A stretch of 64,000 nucleotides of DNA from Bradyrhizobium sp. Tv2a-2. GTDB taxonomy: Bacteria > Pseudomonadota > Alphaproteobacteria > Rhizobiales > Xanthobacteraceae. Under the pieces are notes generated by a model. The model searched no databases, was not told the DNA's origin, and saw only the letters and a program-made list of their open reading frames with translations. The stretch covers positions 248,001 through 312,000 of the forward strand of contig NZ_AXAI01000004.1 of the NCBI RefSeq assembly GCF_000472425.1, given 5' to 3'. Below are positions 17,782 through 25,958 of the stretch, in pieces; the first letter of the stretch is position 1, and every line of letters begins with the position of its first letter. The translations under genes and the position numbers were made by a program.

Positions 17782-18910
17782 TCAGGGCCTCGCGCATCGC
17801 AGCGCCCGGCGTCCAGAAACCGGCGGGGACCTCGGGCGTATCGCGCAACAGGCAGATCGCGCATTCGGAGATCATCTTCGAGGTCGAGCCGTAGCCGGGA
17901 TCGCGGTCGCCCTTCACCGCGGCGCGAACCTGGCGACCGTCGGGGGCGATCGCGACATAGAGCAGATCATAACGCCCGTTCTCGCGCTCTTCCTTCGACG
18001 GCCCCTCGCCCGGCTTGGGCGCATTGGGCCCGGTCTTTTCCGTGTTCGCCGCCATCACCTTCTTCGCGTTGGCCTCGCCCGTCTCGCCGGGACCGGTCAG
18101 CACCATCTCGTCGTAGACAAAATCCTGGCCATAAGGATAGCCCATCAGCATGTTGGAGCGATGGACATTGCGCGTGTTGACGGCGGCCATCATGAAGGGC
18201 GCGGTCCAGGACTTCAGGTCTTCTTCATAGACCGGCCTGCTACCCGGCGGCTGTTTGGGTCCCTTGAAACCGGGATTCAGCGCGAACGCGTCCTTGAGGA
18301 TCGCAACCAGGCTGAGATCCCTGGCGACCGCCTCGAATGTCGCCTTGGCACTCGCCGCCGTGCCGCCCGAAAGCGTGCCACGCATCTCCCGCACGCGGCC
18401 CTTGACGCGAGGTGCCGGTGCACCGAACGCGCGCCTGGCTTCCTGCTGCACGAAATAGGCGCCGAGCTCGAACGGCACCGAATCGAAGCCGCATGAAAAG
18501 ACGATGCGCGCGCCGCTTGCTTTCGCGGCCGCCTCATGAGCATCGATCATCTGCCGCATCCAGATCGGCTCGCCGCAGAGATCGATGTAATCCGTGCCGG
18601 AGGCCGCGCAGGCCGCGACGAGCTCGGAGCCGTAAAGCTGGTACGGTCCGACGGTCGAGATGACGCATTTGGTCTGGTCGATCATCGCCTTCAGCGAGGC
18701 GCGATCGGCGGAATCGGCGACGATCAGCGGCGTGTCGGCCGGAGCGCCGATCGCATCGCGCACTTTCGCGAGCTTGTCGAGACTGCGCCCGGCCATCGCC
18801 CATTTCAGCTGCTTGTCATTGCGGTAGTGTGTGGCAAGATATTCGGCGACGAGCTGGCCGGTGAAACCGGTCGCGCCATACACGACGATGTCGAATTTCG
18901 ACGAGTTCAT
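17732..18910 (-). CDS. Saccharopine dehydrogenase-like / trans-acting enoyl reductase family oxidoreductase
   Basis: 392 residues. The N-terminal Rossmann fold begins DIVVYGATGFTGQLVAEYLA, followed by WAMAGRSLDKL, CVISTVGPYQLYGSELVAACAASGTDYIDLCGE and RIVFSCGFDSVPFELGAY. This pattern is that of the saccharopine-dehydrogenase NADP-binding family that includes mycobacterial trans-acting enoyl reductases. It probably reduces a lipid-like substrate. The C-terminal ISECAICLLRDTPEVPAGFWTPGAAM is also conserved in the family. The 3' end overlaps the convergent FAD monooxygenase by 50 bp. Confidence 0.85.
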   Translation of the reverse strand: MNSSKFDIVVYGATGFTGQLVAEYLATHYRNDKQLKWAMAGRSLDKLAKVRDAIGAPADTPLIVADSADRASLKAMIDQTKCVISTVGPYQLYGSELVAACAASGTDYIDLCGEPIWMRQMIDAHEAAAKASGARIVFSCGFDSVPFELGAYFVQQEARRAFGAPAPRVKGRVREMRGTLSGGTAASAKATFEAVARDLSLVAILKDAFALNPGFKGPKQPPGSRPVYEEDLKSWTAPFMMAAVNTRNVHRSNMLMGYPYGQDFVYDEMVLTGPGETGEANAKKVMAANTEKTGPNAPKPGEGPSKEERENGRYDLLYVAIAPDGRQVRAAVKGDRDPGYGSTSKMISECAICLLRDTPEVPAGFWTPGAAMREALIKRLVDNAGLTFQLES

Positions 18911-18929
18911 TCTAAGATCCTATTTTTCG

Positions 18930-19009
18930 GTCATTGCGAGCGAAGCGAAGCAATCCAGAGCCGAGCGTGAGGCTCTGGATTGCTTCGTCGCTGCGCTCCT
19001 CGCAATGAC
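18930..19009. repeat. Large inverted repeat, GTCATTGCGAG type
   Basis: The arms CATTGCGAG...AGCAATCCAGAG and CTCTGGATTGCT...CTCGCAATG face each other around GCCGAGCGTGAGGC, giving a hairpin of about 80 bp. This GTCATTGCGAG/GCAATCCAG unit is a well-known dispersed intergenic repeat in Bradyrhizobium and Rhodopseudomonas. It lies between two co-directional minus-strand genes and could attenuate or stabilise the transcript. Confidence 0.8.
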
Positions 19010-19031
19010 GATGGTGTATGTTGAAGCAGCC

Positions 19032-19817
19032 TCACTTCTTCCCATAAGACACGTTCATGCCGGCGCGGACGTCGTTCTGGATGCCGTAGGGCGCGATCGG
19101 ATAGCGCAGGCCGTTCTTGGCAAGCTGTTTCATGCCCGCGATGGCCTTGGCAAGATGGGAAGGCGGCAGCGCCATCAGCATCTCCTCATCGGGCACGCCG
19201 CCATAGCGCCGTTCCGCAAAACATGGCAGCGACAGGCTCGGCTCGCCGGTCTTCAGCGCCCGCCCCCAGGAATCCGCGCAGGCCGTCTCGCCGACCACGC
19301 TCCATTCGAACTTGCGGTAGCCGGTATATTGCAGCCCGTTGATCAGGATGATCATCTGACCGGGCGTGGCATAGACAAGACAAATATCGGGCGGATTGAG
19401 CCGGCCGCTTGCGAGCGGGCTGACCGCGAGCGCCTGGTATTGCCCTGATGGAACCACGTCAAGCGCCTCCTGGCGCTTGCGTGCGTCGTCCGCCGTGCCG
19501 TGCCAGACGCCGACATAATTCTCGCCTGCCAGCCACTTGTCGTCCTGCGGACCGAGCCCGATTACCGCGCGGCATTGCGCGCCGACAAGATCGTCGCCGG
19601 TGATGCCGACCGTCCAGCCGAGCCGCGAGGCCATGCTCACGATCTGGTCGGTGGTATGCACGGCGTTGGGTCGCCTGATTTTCGGGATCGCTTCCATGTC
19701 TTCGACACGCGCGAACAGCTTCATGCCGATCACGGTGGTCTTCAGCCGCAACAGGCTGTTGAGATCGGCCACCATGCCGGGTAGGTCCAGCTCCTCGGTC
19801 AGCGTTTGCTGTTGCAT
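19032..19817 (-). CDS. DUF169 family protein
   Basis: 261 residues matching the DUF169 family in pattern: LKTTVIGMKLFARVEDMEAIPKIRRPN near residues 25-51, IVSMASRLGWTVGITGDDLVGAQCRAVIGL, PDICLVYATPGQMIILINGLQYTGYRKFEWSVVGETACADSWGRAL, and SLSLPCFAERRYGGVPDEEMLMALP. Several conserved cysteines are visible. The family has no settled function. It lies downstream of the repeat and 214 bp from the saccharopine-type gene, on the same strand, so read-through is possible. Confidence 0.85.
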   Translation of the reverse strand: MQQQTLTEELDLPGMVADLNSLLRLKTTVIGMKLFARVEDMEAIPKIRRPNAVHTTDQIVSMASRLGWTVGITGDDLVGAQCRAVIGLGPQDDKWLAGENYVGVWHGTADDARKRQEALDVVPSGQYQALAVSPLASGRLNPPDICLVYATPGQMIILINGLQYTGYRKFEWSVVGETACADSWGRALKTGEPSLSLPCFAERRYGGVPDEEMLMALPPSHLAKAIAGMKQLAKNGLRYPIAPYGIQNDVRAGMNVSYGKK

Positions 19818-19847
19818 GGCCTTACTCCCTTTTCGTCCACCAACGTT

Positions 19848-20651
19848 CTAGTCCTGGGAGGGGCCGGGAAGCAAATCATCCGTCTTGCCGGCGAGACGAT
19901 AAGCAATCAGCCCGATCCATTCGCGAATGGCAATATCGGTCCTAAGCAGCCCGTCTGTCGCCGTGTTCGAGAACGATAACAGGTCCGACTTGTCACCGGT
20001 CCGCCAATCCACGGGATAGGGTTCTACCGGAAAGCCCGCCCTGCGGAATAGGCCGACCGCGCGTGGCATGTGGAAGGCGGAGGTGACGAGGAGCCAGCGC
20101 TCGCCGGGTCTGGGATCGGCGAGCGCTTTGGAAAATTCCGCATTCTCCAACGTATTGCGCGATCTCCGCTCGACGATCAGCCGCGAGCGATCGATCCCGA
20201 GGCTGTCGAAAACCATCGCGGCATAATCAGCCTCGCGCGCATCGTTCGAGATCAGGTTCGGGCTGCCGCCGGTGAAGATGACGCGGGCGTTCGGATATTT
20301 GCGGGCCAGTGCCGCGCCCGCCACGATGCGATCGGCGGCGCTCCGGATGACTGGCGCGTCATGCGCCACCGAAATATCGGCATCGATCGGGCCACCGAGA
20401 ACGATGATGCCGTCAGGCGCGCCGCGGCTTGCGTCCCAGGGCGGAAACCGGCTCTCCAGCGAATAGATCAGGACATTGCCGAGCGGCGAAAAGGCACAGA
20501 TCGCAAGCAGGACGATCGAAAGCACCAGGCATTTGCGGCCGAGCGCACGAAAGCGCGTGAGCAGCAACAGCGCACCGAGCAGGCCAATGATGAGCAGAAA
20601 GTGCGTCGGCAGAATGATGACGCCGAGCGTTTTGGACAGAACGAAAAACAC
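19848..20651 (-). CDS. YdcF/ElyC-family membrane protein (DUF218)
   Basis: 267 residues. Two N-terminal membrane helices (LGVIILPTHFLLIIGLLGALLLL and CLVLSIVLLAICAFSPLGNVLIYSLE) are followed by the DUF218 domain. Its motifs are GIIVLGGPID, NARVIFTGGSPN, IVERRSRNTLENAEFSKAL and WLLVTSAFHMPRAVGLFRRAGF. Homologues such as E. coli ElyC act in envelope and polyprenyl-carrier homeostasis. The start is a GTG after AGAGGTTTGT. It lies 31 bp beyond the DUF169 start and is divergent from the acetamidase gene, 67 bp apart. Confidence 0.88.
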   Translation of the reverse strand: MFFVLSKTLGVIILPTHFLLIIGLLGALLLLTRFRALGRKCLVLSIVLLAICAFSPLGNVLIYSLESRFPPWDASRGAPDGIIVLGGPIDADISVAHDAPVIRSAADRIVAGAALARKYPNARVIFTGGSPNLISNDAREADYAAMVFDSLGIDRSRLIVERRSRNTLENAEFSKALADPRPGERWLLVTSAFHMPRAVGLFRRAGFPVEPYPVDWRTGDKSDLLSFSNTATDGLLRTDIAIREWIGLIAYRLAGKTDDLLPGPSQD

Positions 20652-20718
20652 ACAAACCTCTTCGCGATTTCTGCTACAGCGTCATAAATTGTCGTCGTCC
20701 AAAACACAAAGTCCTGAC

Positions 20719-21660
20719 ATGACCCACCATCATCTCAAATCCAGTCCCGAAACCTGCCATTGGGGGTTTTTTGAGGCGCGGCTCAAGCCGGTGCTCACCG
20801 TCGACAGCGGCGACGAGATCACGATCGATACCATCAGCGGCGGGCCCGATGTGGTGCCGGACAAGAGCAAATTCCATGTGCCGCCCGAATTGTTCGAGGT
20901 GCACGCCAGGAGCGAGCGGATGGTGCCGGGGCATATCCTCACCGGCCCGGTTGCAGTCAAGGGTGCGGAGCCCGGTGATGTGCTGGAGGTCGATATTCTC
21001 GACGTCACGCTCCGGCAGGACTGGGGCTACAATCTGATCCGGCCGCTCGCGGGCACCCTGCCCGACGATTTCCACGAGCCGCGGCTCCTCAACATCCCGC
21101 TTGATCGCAAGCGAATGGTCGGCCAGCTGCCCTGGGGGCTCGAACTGCCGTTAAGGCCGTTCTTCGGCGTGATGGGCGTGGCGCCGCCGCCGGCCTGGGG
21201 CCGCATCACCTCGCTGATCCCGCGCGCCATGGGCGGCAATCTCGACAACAAGGAATTGGGCGCGGGCGCGAAACTCTATCTGCCGGTGTTCGTGCCGGGC
21301 GCATTGTTTTCCTGCGGCGACGGCCACGGCGTGCAGGGCGACGGCGAAGTCTGTGTCACCGCGATCGAGACCGCGCTGCAAGGCCGCTTCCGCTTGACGC
21401 TGCGCAAGGACCTCAAGCTCGATTATCCCCGTGCCGAGACGGCAACACACTACATGACCATGGCGATGGATCCCGACCTCGACCAATGCGTGGTGCGGGC
21501 GTTGCGCGACATGATCGCGCTGATCGGCGAGAAGCGAAATCTCTCCCGCGAGGACGCCTACACGCTGTGCAGCCTCGCCGCCGACCTGCGGGTGACGCAG
21601 ACCGTAAACGGCTCCAAAGGTATCCACTGCATGCTCGCCAAGGACATCGTCCACGGCTGA
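20719..21660 (+). CDS. Acetamidase/formamidase family hydrolase
   Basis: 313 residues, family-like from the N-terminal HHHLKSSPETCHWGFFEARLKPVLTVDSGDEI through GPVAVKGAEPGDVLEVDILDV, FFGVMGVAPP, GGNLDNKELGAGAKLYLPVFVPGALFSCGDGHGVQGDGEVC and AMDPDLDQCVVRALRDMI. The family hydrolyses short amides to ammonia and an acid using metal-bound water; GDGHGVQGDGE carries likely ligands. The frame is open far upstream, but the ATG at 20719 begins the homology. It is divergent from the YdcF-like gene. The exact amide is unknown. Confidence 0.92.
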   Translation: MTHHHLKSSPETCHWGFFEARLKPVLTVDSGDEITIDTISGGPDVVPDKSKFHVPPELFEVHARSERMVPGHILTGPVAVKGAEPGDVLEVDILDVTLRQDWGYNLIRPLAGTLPDDFHEPRLLNIPLDRKRMVGQLPWGLELPLRPFFGVMGVAPPPAWGRITSLIPRAMGGNLDNKELGAGAKLYLPVFVPGALFSCGDGHGVQGDGEVCVTAIETALQGRFRLTLRKDLKLDYPRAETATHYMTMAMDPDLDQCVVRALRDMIALIGEKRNLSREDAYTLCSLAADLRVTQTVNGSKGIHCMLAKDIVHG

Positions 21661-21948
21661 CAGCGCCCTCACCTTCTGCGCAGGTCCATCAGGCCAATCC
21701 GATCCGATGCAGCGGCCGGCCAGTAGGCCAGCGGGCGATCCGTCGCGAGCGAGCCGTAAGACAGCCGATTCCCTATCTTTTGACCTGCGAACTGCCCGGG
21801 GCGCGCGCGCGAGCGCCGGGCGGGCGGGCGCCTTTCGTTCTTTGCTAGAAATTTCAATGGCTTACCTTGGCACTGTACAAAAACGCTACTTCTAAATAGA
21901 CTCTTAATCGTTACTTTTATGTATCTGCGTTAGAGCATAGCTTTTTGC

Positions 21949-22146
21949 ATGGCCACCGAAAAAGCCGAGACTGACCGCATCCCCGTTACGTTAGCGCTTT
22001 CAACCATTGCTTATCTTGAGAAACTGGTGCGACAGGGCACCCACGGCACCAGCGTTCCAGGCGTAGCAAGGACATTGATCGAGGAAGGCGTCCGTAACGC
22101 CATCAAGGACGGGCTCTTGTCCATCCGCGACAATGGCAAGCCGTGA
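21949..22146 (+). CDS. Small protein, possible ribbon-helix-helix
   Basis: 65 residues: a short polar N-terminus, a beta-like RIPVTLALST, then two helices (IAYLEKLVRQG and GVARTLIEEGVRNAIKDGLL). The strand-helix-helix pattern resembles ribbon-helix-helix DNA-binding proteins such as CopG-type regulators, but there is no close signature and no partner toxin gene follows. The ATG at 21949 follows an AT-rich stretch that could be its promoter (21895-21945). It precedes the GcrA-like gene by 85 bp on the same strand. Codon use fits a real gene. Confidence 0.6.
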   Translation: MATEKAETDRIPVTLALSTIAYLEKLVRQGTHGTSVPGVARTLIEEGVRNAIKDGLLSIRDNGKP

Positions 22147-22231
22147 ACGGGGATGTTGTTCTGCGTAGCGCGGCGGGCGCGGCGCGTTGGCCAGGACGAT
22201 CCAATCAAGGATCAAGCTTGGATAAGACAAC

Positions 22232-22684
22232 ATGCCCGCCTTACAGCCGACCTGGACCGAAGAACGCCTCGAACTTTTGAAATCCTGTTTTGATGCCGGG
22301 CTGAGTTGCCGCGAAATCGCCGATCGTATCGGGGTGAGCCGCAACGCGGTGATCGGCAAGATCTCACGGCTCAATCTGAAGCGCGAAAGGGCCACCGGTC
22401 CCGTGCGCAAGGACGCCGCGCGCGATCCCCGCGGACGGCCCACCCTGCGATTCAGGCGACAGTTCCTGCGTGCGGTCACAGCCGCCGACGATACAGCGAC
22501 ACTGGAGGCACCGGTCCACAACGGACACACCTGCACGCTGTTCGAACTCAGCGCCCAGACCTGCCGTTGGCCGATCTCGACACCGGGCGCCGACGATTTC
22601 TGCTTCTGCGGCAACCCGCCGGTCGAAGGCCTGCCCTATTGCCCCGGCCACAGCCGGATGGCCTATCGCGTCAGCGCACGCTGA
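22232..22684 (+). CDS. GcrA-family cell-cycle regulator, short paralogue
   Basis: 150 residues. The N-terminal helix-turn-helix TWTEERLELLKSCFDAGLSCREIADRIGVSRNAVIGKISRLNLKR is the GcrA DNA-binding domain. The C-terminal part has CTLFELSAQTCRWPISTPGADDFCFCGNPPVEGLPYCPGHSRMAY, the conserved Cys-containing sigma-70-contacting region. GcrA binds sigma-70 holoenzyme and acts on promoters carrying CcrM-methylated GANTC. The linker is shorter than in typical GcrA, so this may be an extra copy and the principal GcrA may lie elsewhere. Confidence 0.88.
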   Translation: MPALQPTWTEERLELLKSCFDAGLSCREIADRIGVSRNAVIGKISRLNLKRERATGPVRKDAARDPRGRPTLRFRRQFLRAVTAADDTATLEAPVHNGHTCTLFELSAQTCRWPISTPGADDFCFCGNPPVEGLPYCPGHSRMAYRVSAR

Positions 22685-22884
22685 CGATCGCGGGATTGGG
22701 CGAACCGGGGTCGCGCCTTTTGCGCGTGACCTCGGGCTCCCGCTGAAGGGTAAGCCGATTTACCTTTGATTCATCGTGCTTGTTAGAATGCGATTCAAAT
22801 TTTCCATCCATGATCACCGCATTGGGTGAATTGACATTGTGATGGGCGCTCCAATCAGTCTCGCGCCGAACCGGAACCAAAAGC

Positions 22885-23352
22885 ATGACGCTTGCGGATC
22901 AAGCGGCTTCGGCTCTCCCCTTCCATGAGTTCGAAACAGCACGGCCGCGTACTGCCGGTCGTACCCGCGTTGCTCGAGGAGTTGCGATCCTCTGCGCCAT
23001 TTCATGCGCGCTGTTAGTCACGAATTGCGCGCGCGATTCCGCGCAGCACGAACCCAATCTGGCGCTCCATGAGTTGAAAGTGACCGCTGTCCGGGTCAGG
23101 CCGCCCCCCCGTCGATCCCCCGAACAGCACCAGCATGCGCAGCCGCCGGTCCGCCGGCTCGACCCGGCGCTGCTCACGCCACAGCCCGCCCCCGATTGCG
23201 ACTACAAGAGATCGGACCTCAAGACAGTGGACCCTGACGAGTGGGCCCGCCTGAAAGCCGAATACGAGCGGCAATGTTACCAGGACGCCGAGAAGGCAGC
23301 GCGTGAGCGTCTTGGCGTGCTCCAGGCATCCGTCCAGCACACACGAGATTGA
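22885..23352 (+). CDS. Putative lipoprotein or membrane-anchored hypothetical
   Basis: 155 residues. A long N-terminal extension precedes a hydrophobic segment, VAILCAISCALLVTNC, ending in a possible lipobox Cys at about residue 48. The rest is Pro/Arg/Gln-rich, then a charged helical C-terminus (VDPDEWARLKAEYERQCYQDAEKAARERL). A later start would give a more normal lipoprotein signal, but no internal Met is available. Two GATTC sites (22768-22772 and 22792-22796) lie about 90-115 bp upstream. No family is recognised. Confidence 0.6.
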   Translation: MTLADQAASALPFHEFETARPRTAGRTRVARGVAILCAISCALLVTNCARDSAQHEPNLALHELKVTAVRVRPPPRRSPEQHQHAQPPVRRLDPALLTPQPAPDCDYKRSDLKTVDPDEWARLKAEYERQCYQDAEKAARERLGVLQASVQHTRD

Positions 23353-23601
23353 GTCCGCTCGGGGCCCACAACGATCGTCGTGCACATCCATAGCCCCAGC
23401 AAGGCGATCGGGACCCGCGTGACTCCTTGATGACAGCAGTAAGGCGGCGGCTCCGAAATCCAGTCTTTTTTTTGCCGCACCGAGGTATCACGCTCTTGGT
23501 CATACGGTTTCTTTGATTTCGCCCATCGATCGTGGGCCCAAGACAGCAGTGCATTGGAATGAGGAATTGCCTGAGGACGAGTAATAGCTGCGTGAGCAAT
23601 T

Positions 23602-24456
23602 ATGAAAACCCTTTACGATTTGCTTGGTGCACTTCCGGACGACGACGCCGAAAGTCTCAGAGCTGCATTCCGTAAGGCCGTCAAAGCCAACCATCCTGAC
23701 ACAAATCCCGACGACCCGGATGCTCCACAGAGATTCCGGCGGATCGTGCGCGCCAACGCCATTCTCCGCGACGAGCGTCAGCGCGCGACTTACGACCAAC
23801 TGCTCGAAACCGCCCTTCGGCAGCAAGGTTCGAAGCCAAGGCGCGCCATGTTCGACACGATCCGGAGGGCAGTCCTCGACACCATTACCGGCGCTTCTCT
23901 CACGATGGGCGTGTTCGGCGCGGGCTACCTGCTTCTCGCGCCCTCACCCAATATCCTTTTCGCTCCGGCACATGTGTTCGCAGTGTCGACACCCAAATCG
24001 GCGCCGACCGCGCCCGCGCCATCGACTGGATCGTCCGACACAATTGGACAAGCCAGCGCCCGCGACCAGCCCTATGAGATCGCAGCACCCAAGGCGCAAG
24101 CGAACGCGGAAAGCCCCAAGCAGACCACACAGGACGCCATTGCGTCTTCAGAGGATGCAGCCAGCGCAGCATCAAGTCCGAACACCCCGCTGGTACGCTA
24201 CTCTGAAACCGACGACGCCAAATATTACCAGGAGCGAGGCATCTCGGCGTATCGCAGTGGCGACCTCTTTCTCGCGCTCGTCGACTTCGATCTGGCGATC
24301 TCTCACAATCCCACCGCCTCGGACGCGTATATCGATCGCGCCATTGTCTACCATCGCATGGGTGATCTGAAGCACGCCTTTGCCGACATCGCCGAGGCCA
24401 AGCGCATTGACTCAAATCGAAGCAAGGTCTCCGCTGCGGCAGCAAGCACTCCTTAG
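23602..24456 (+). CDS. J-domain protein with membrane helix and C-terminal TPR repeats
   Basis: 284 residues. Residues 1-70 form a J domain (TLYDLLGALPDDDAESLRAAFRKAVKANHPDTNPDD) with the HPD tripeptide at 31-33 that triggers DnaK ATP hydrolysis. A membrane helix lies near 93-113 (DTITGASLTMGVFGAGYLLLA). A low-complexity Ala/Pro/Ser linker follows, then about 70 residues of TPR type (YYQERGISAYRSGDLFLALVDFDLAISHNP, YIDRAIVYHRMGDLKHAFADIAEAKRID). With the J domain inside, the TPRs would lie in the periplasm. It is not DnaJ itself: no zinc or C-terminal peptide domains. The TAG stop is the first three bases of repeat copy 2. Confidence 0.85.
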   Translation: MKTLYDLLGALPDDDAESLRAAFRKAVKANHPDTNPDDPDAPQRFRRIVRANAILRDERQRATYDQLLETALRQQGSKPRRAMFDTIRRAVLDTITGASLTMGVFGAGYLLLAPSPNILFAPAHVFAVSTPKSAPTAPAPSTGSSDTIGQASARDQPYEIAAPKAQANAESPKQTTQDAIASSEDAASAASSPNTPLVRYSETDDAKYYQERGISAYRSGDLFLALVDFDLAISHNPTASDAYIDRAIVYHRMGDLKHAFADIAEAKRIDSNRSKVSAAAASTP

Positions 24457-24559
24457 AGTGTTTTCGAGCGAAGTGGGGACCGGTTCGCGTGAAGAAAACG
24501 CGTCAAAACAAGAATCTAGAGCTGCGGTTCTGATTCAATCAGAACCGGAAATGCTCTAG
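24454..24559. repeat. 106-bp dispersed repeat, copy 2
   Basis: This copy is identical to copy 1 at 4668-4773 except for one base (CTAGAGC here, CTAGAGT there), in the same orientation. It has the same TAGAGTGTTTTC and ATGCTCTAG ends and the same hairpin GGTTCTGATT-c-AATCAGAACC. It supplies the stop codon of the J-domain gene and lies 32 bp from the end of a convergent dehydrogenase gene, where its hairpin may act as a terminator. Confidence 0.85.
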
Positions 24560-24591
24560 CCTACCGCTATCGGCCCCTGTCGACGGCGACT

Positions 24592-25557
24592 TCAGCCCAG
24601 CCGCCAGCCGACCTCCTCGGCGAAGCTCTTGTAGAACTCCGTCGTGTAGGCGTCCTCCGGGCGCTGCCGCACGCGCGCATCGAGATTGTGCGCGTCGTCG
24701 CCGACCAGGATGCGCCATTGGTCGCGCTTGACGCCGTCAAGGATGATTTTCGCGGCTTGCACCGCCGTGGTCGGGGCTTCCTCGAGGAAGCTGCGGGCGC
24801 GCTCGGCGGCGCGGACCTGGATCTCCTCATCCGACATCTCGTCGGCGCCATCGACACCCGCGGTCTTGAGGCGCACGCGCGCCTGCGCAATATCGGTCTC
24901 GCTCAGGCGCTCGCTGCCGTTCAATACGAGGCGCGAGTTCGAGATCATGGACGTGCCGATGTGGCCGGGCATCACCACCGAGCATCTGATATGCGGCGCG
25001 TTGAGCCTGAGATCGTTGATCAGAGCCTCGGTAAATCCCTTCACCGCGAATTTGGCGGCGCTGTAGGCCGTGTGCGCCACGCCCATGCCGACCGAGGCCC
25101 AGAAGCCGTTGACACTGGAGGTATTGACGATGTGGGCCTCGTCCGCCTTCATCAGCATCGGCAGGAAGGTACGCACACCGAGATACACCCCGCCCCAGCA
25201 GATGTTGAAGGTGCGCTCCCACTGCTCGCGGCTGTTGGTGAACAGGCTGCCGCCCCCGCCGATGCCGGCATTGTTGAACAAGAGATGGATGCGGTCGGTC
25301 TTTTGCTGCTCGGCGAGCTCGTCGCGGAAGCGCTTGAGCTGATCCTCGATCGAGACATCCGCAATATGGGTCGTGACGCGCAGGCCCTGCGGCAGCTCCT
25401 CCACCTCGCACAGCCGTTTCGTCTCCGCCATGGCCTCTGCCGAGACGTCGCACATCGCGACATTGCAGCCCTCCGCCACGAGCTGGCGCGCGAGCTCCCG
25501 CCCCATGCCCGTGCCGCCCCCGGTGACGACGGCGATCTTCCCGGCGAAATCCTTCAT
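24592..25557 (-). CDS. Short-chain dehydrogenase/reductase
   Basis: 321 residues, slightly long for the classical SDR family. TGGGTGMGRELARQL is the cofactor-binding glycine motif, CDVS follows the second strand, LLFNNAGIGGGG carries NNAG, and the catalytic Ser-Tyr-Lys triad lies in NTSSVNGFWAS and AYSAAKFAVKGFTEAL. PGHIGTSM follows. The cofactor residue after strand 2 (MCDVSAEAM) favours NAD over NADP. The substrate is unknown. The C-terminal extension (FLEEAPTTAVQAAKIILDGVKRDQWRILVG) is shared by many lipid-related SDRs. Confidence 0.92.
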   Translation of the reverse strand: MKDFAGKIAVVTGGGTGMGRELARQLVAEGCNVAMCDVSAEAMAETKRLCEVEELPQGLRVTTHIADVSIEDQLKRFRDELAEQQKTDRIHLLFNNAGIGGGGSLFTNSREQWERTFNICWGGVYLGVRTFLPMLMKADEAHIVNTSSVNGFWASVGMGVAHTAYSAAKFAVKGFTEALINDLRLNAPHIRCSVVMPGHIGTSMISNSRLVLNGSERLSETDIAQARVRLKTAGVDGADEMSDEEIQVRAAERARSFLEEAPTTAVQAAKIILDGVKRDQWRILVGDDAHNLDARVRQRPEDAYTTEFYKSFAEEVGWRLG

Positions 25558-25958
25558 GATCGACCTTTCCCTGCGTGTTGTTCGCGATGGTTGTTATTGG
25601 CCTGCAAAACGTGCCGCGCCGATGCCGCGCAAGTCTTACGGCATCGGCGAAAAGACTGCCACGGTCTTGCGTTAGTCCGCCGCCTCGATCCGCCGGCTCG
25701 CAAGCGCGCCCAGACCATCCAGCGCCTTCTCGATCGCCGCCTGTTGCGAACTTGACGCTTCCGGCATCGGTGCGCGCGACGTTCTGCCGGCGCTGTTCGG
25801 ATCGAGGGAGAGATTACCGGCTGCGGGCGGAGCGATCCAGCCGCCCGACGGCCTAGCAGACCTCAGTCACCATCATGGCGTTCGTAGGGGCGCAGTTTTC
25901 GCCGGGAAATAAAACCGGCGCAACGCGTTGGTAAGGCGTTATCCAGGCGAGGCGTCCC
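25558..25958. other. Gap without a firm gene
   Basis: No long gene is supported. A 31-codon minus-strand frame at 25672-25767 (MPEASSSQQAAIEKALDGLG...) has coding-like base use, and the same frame stays open upstream to about 25850 without an ATG. It could be the end of a decayed gene. The right part probably holds the promoter of the L,D-transpeptidase gene. Confidence 0.4.
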
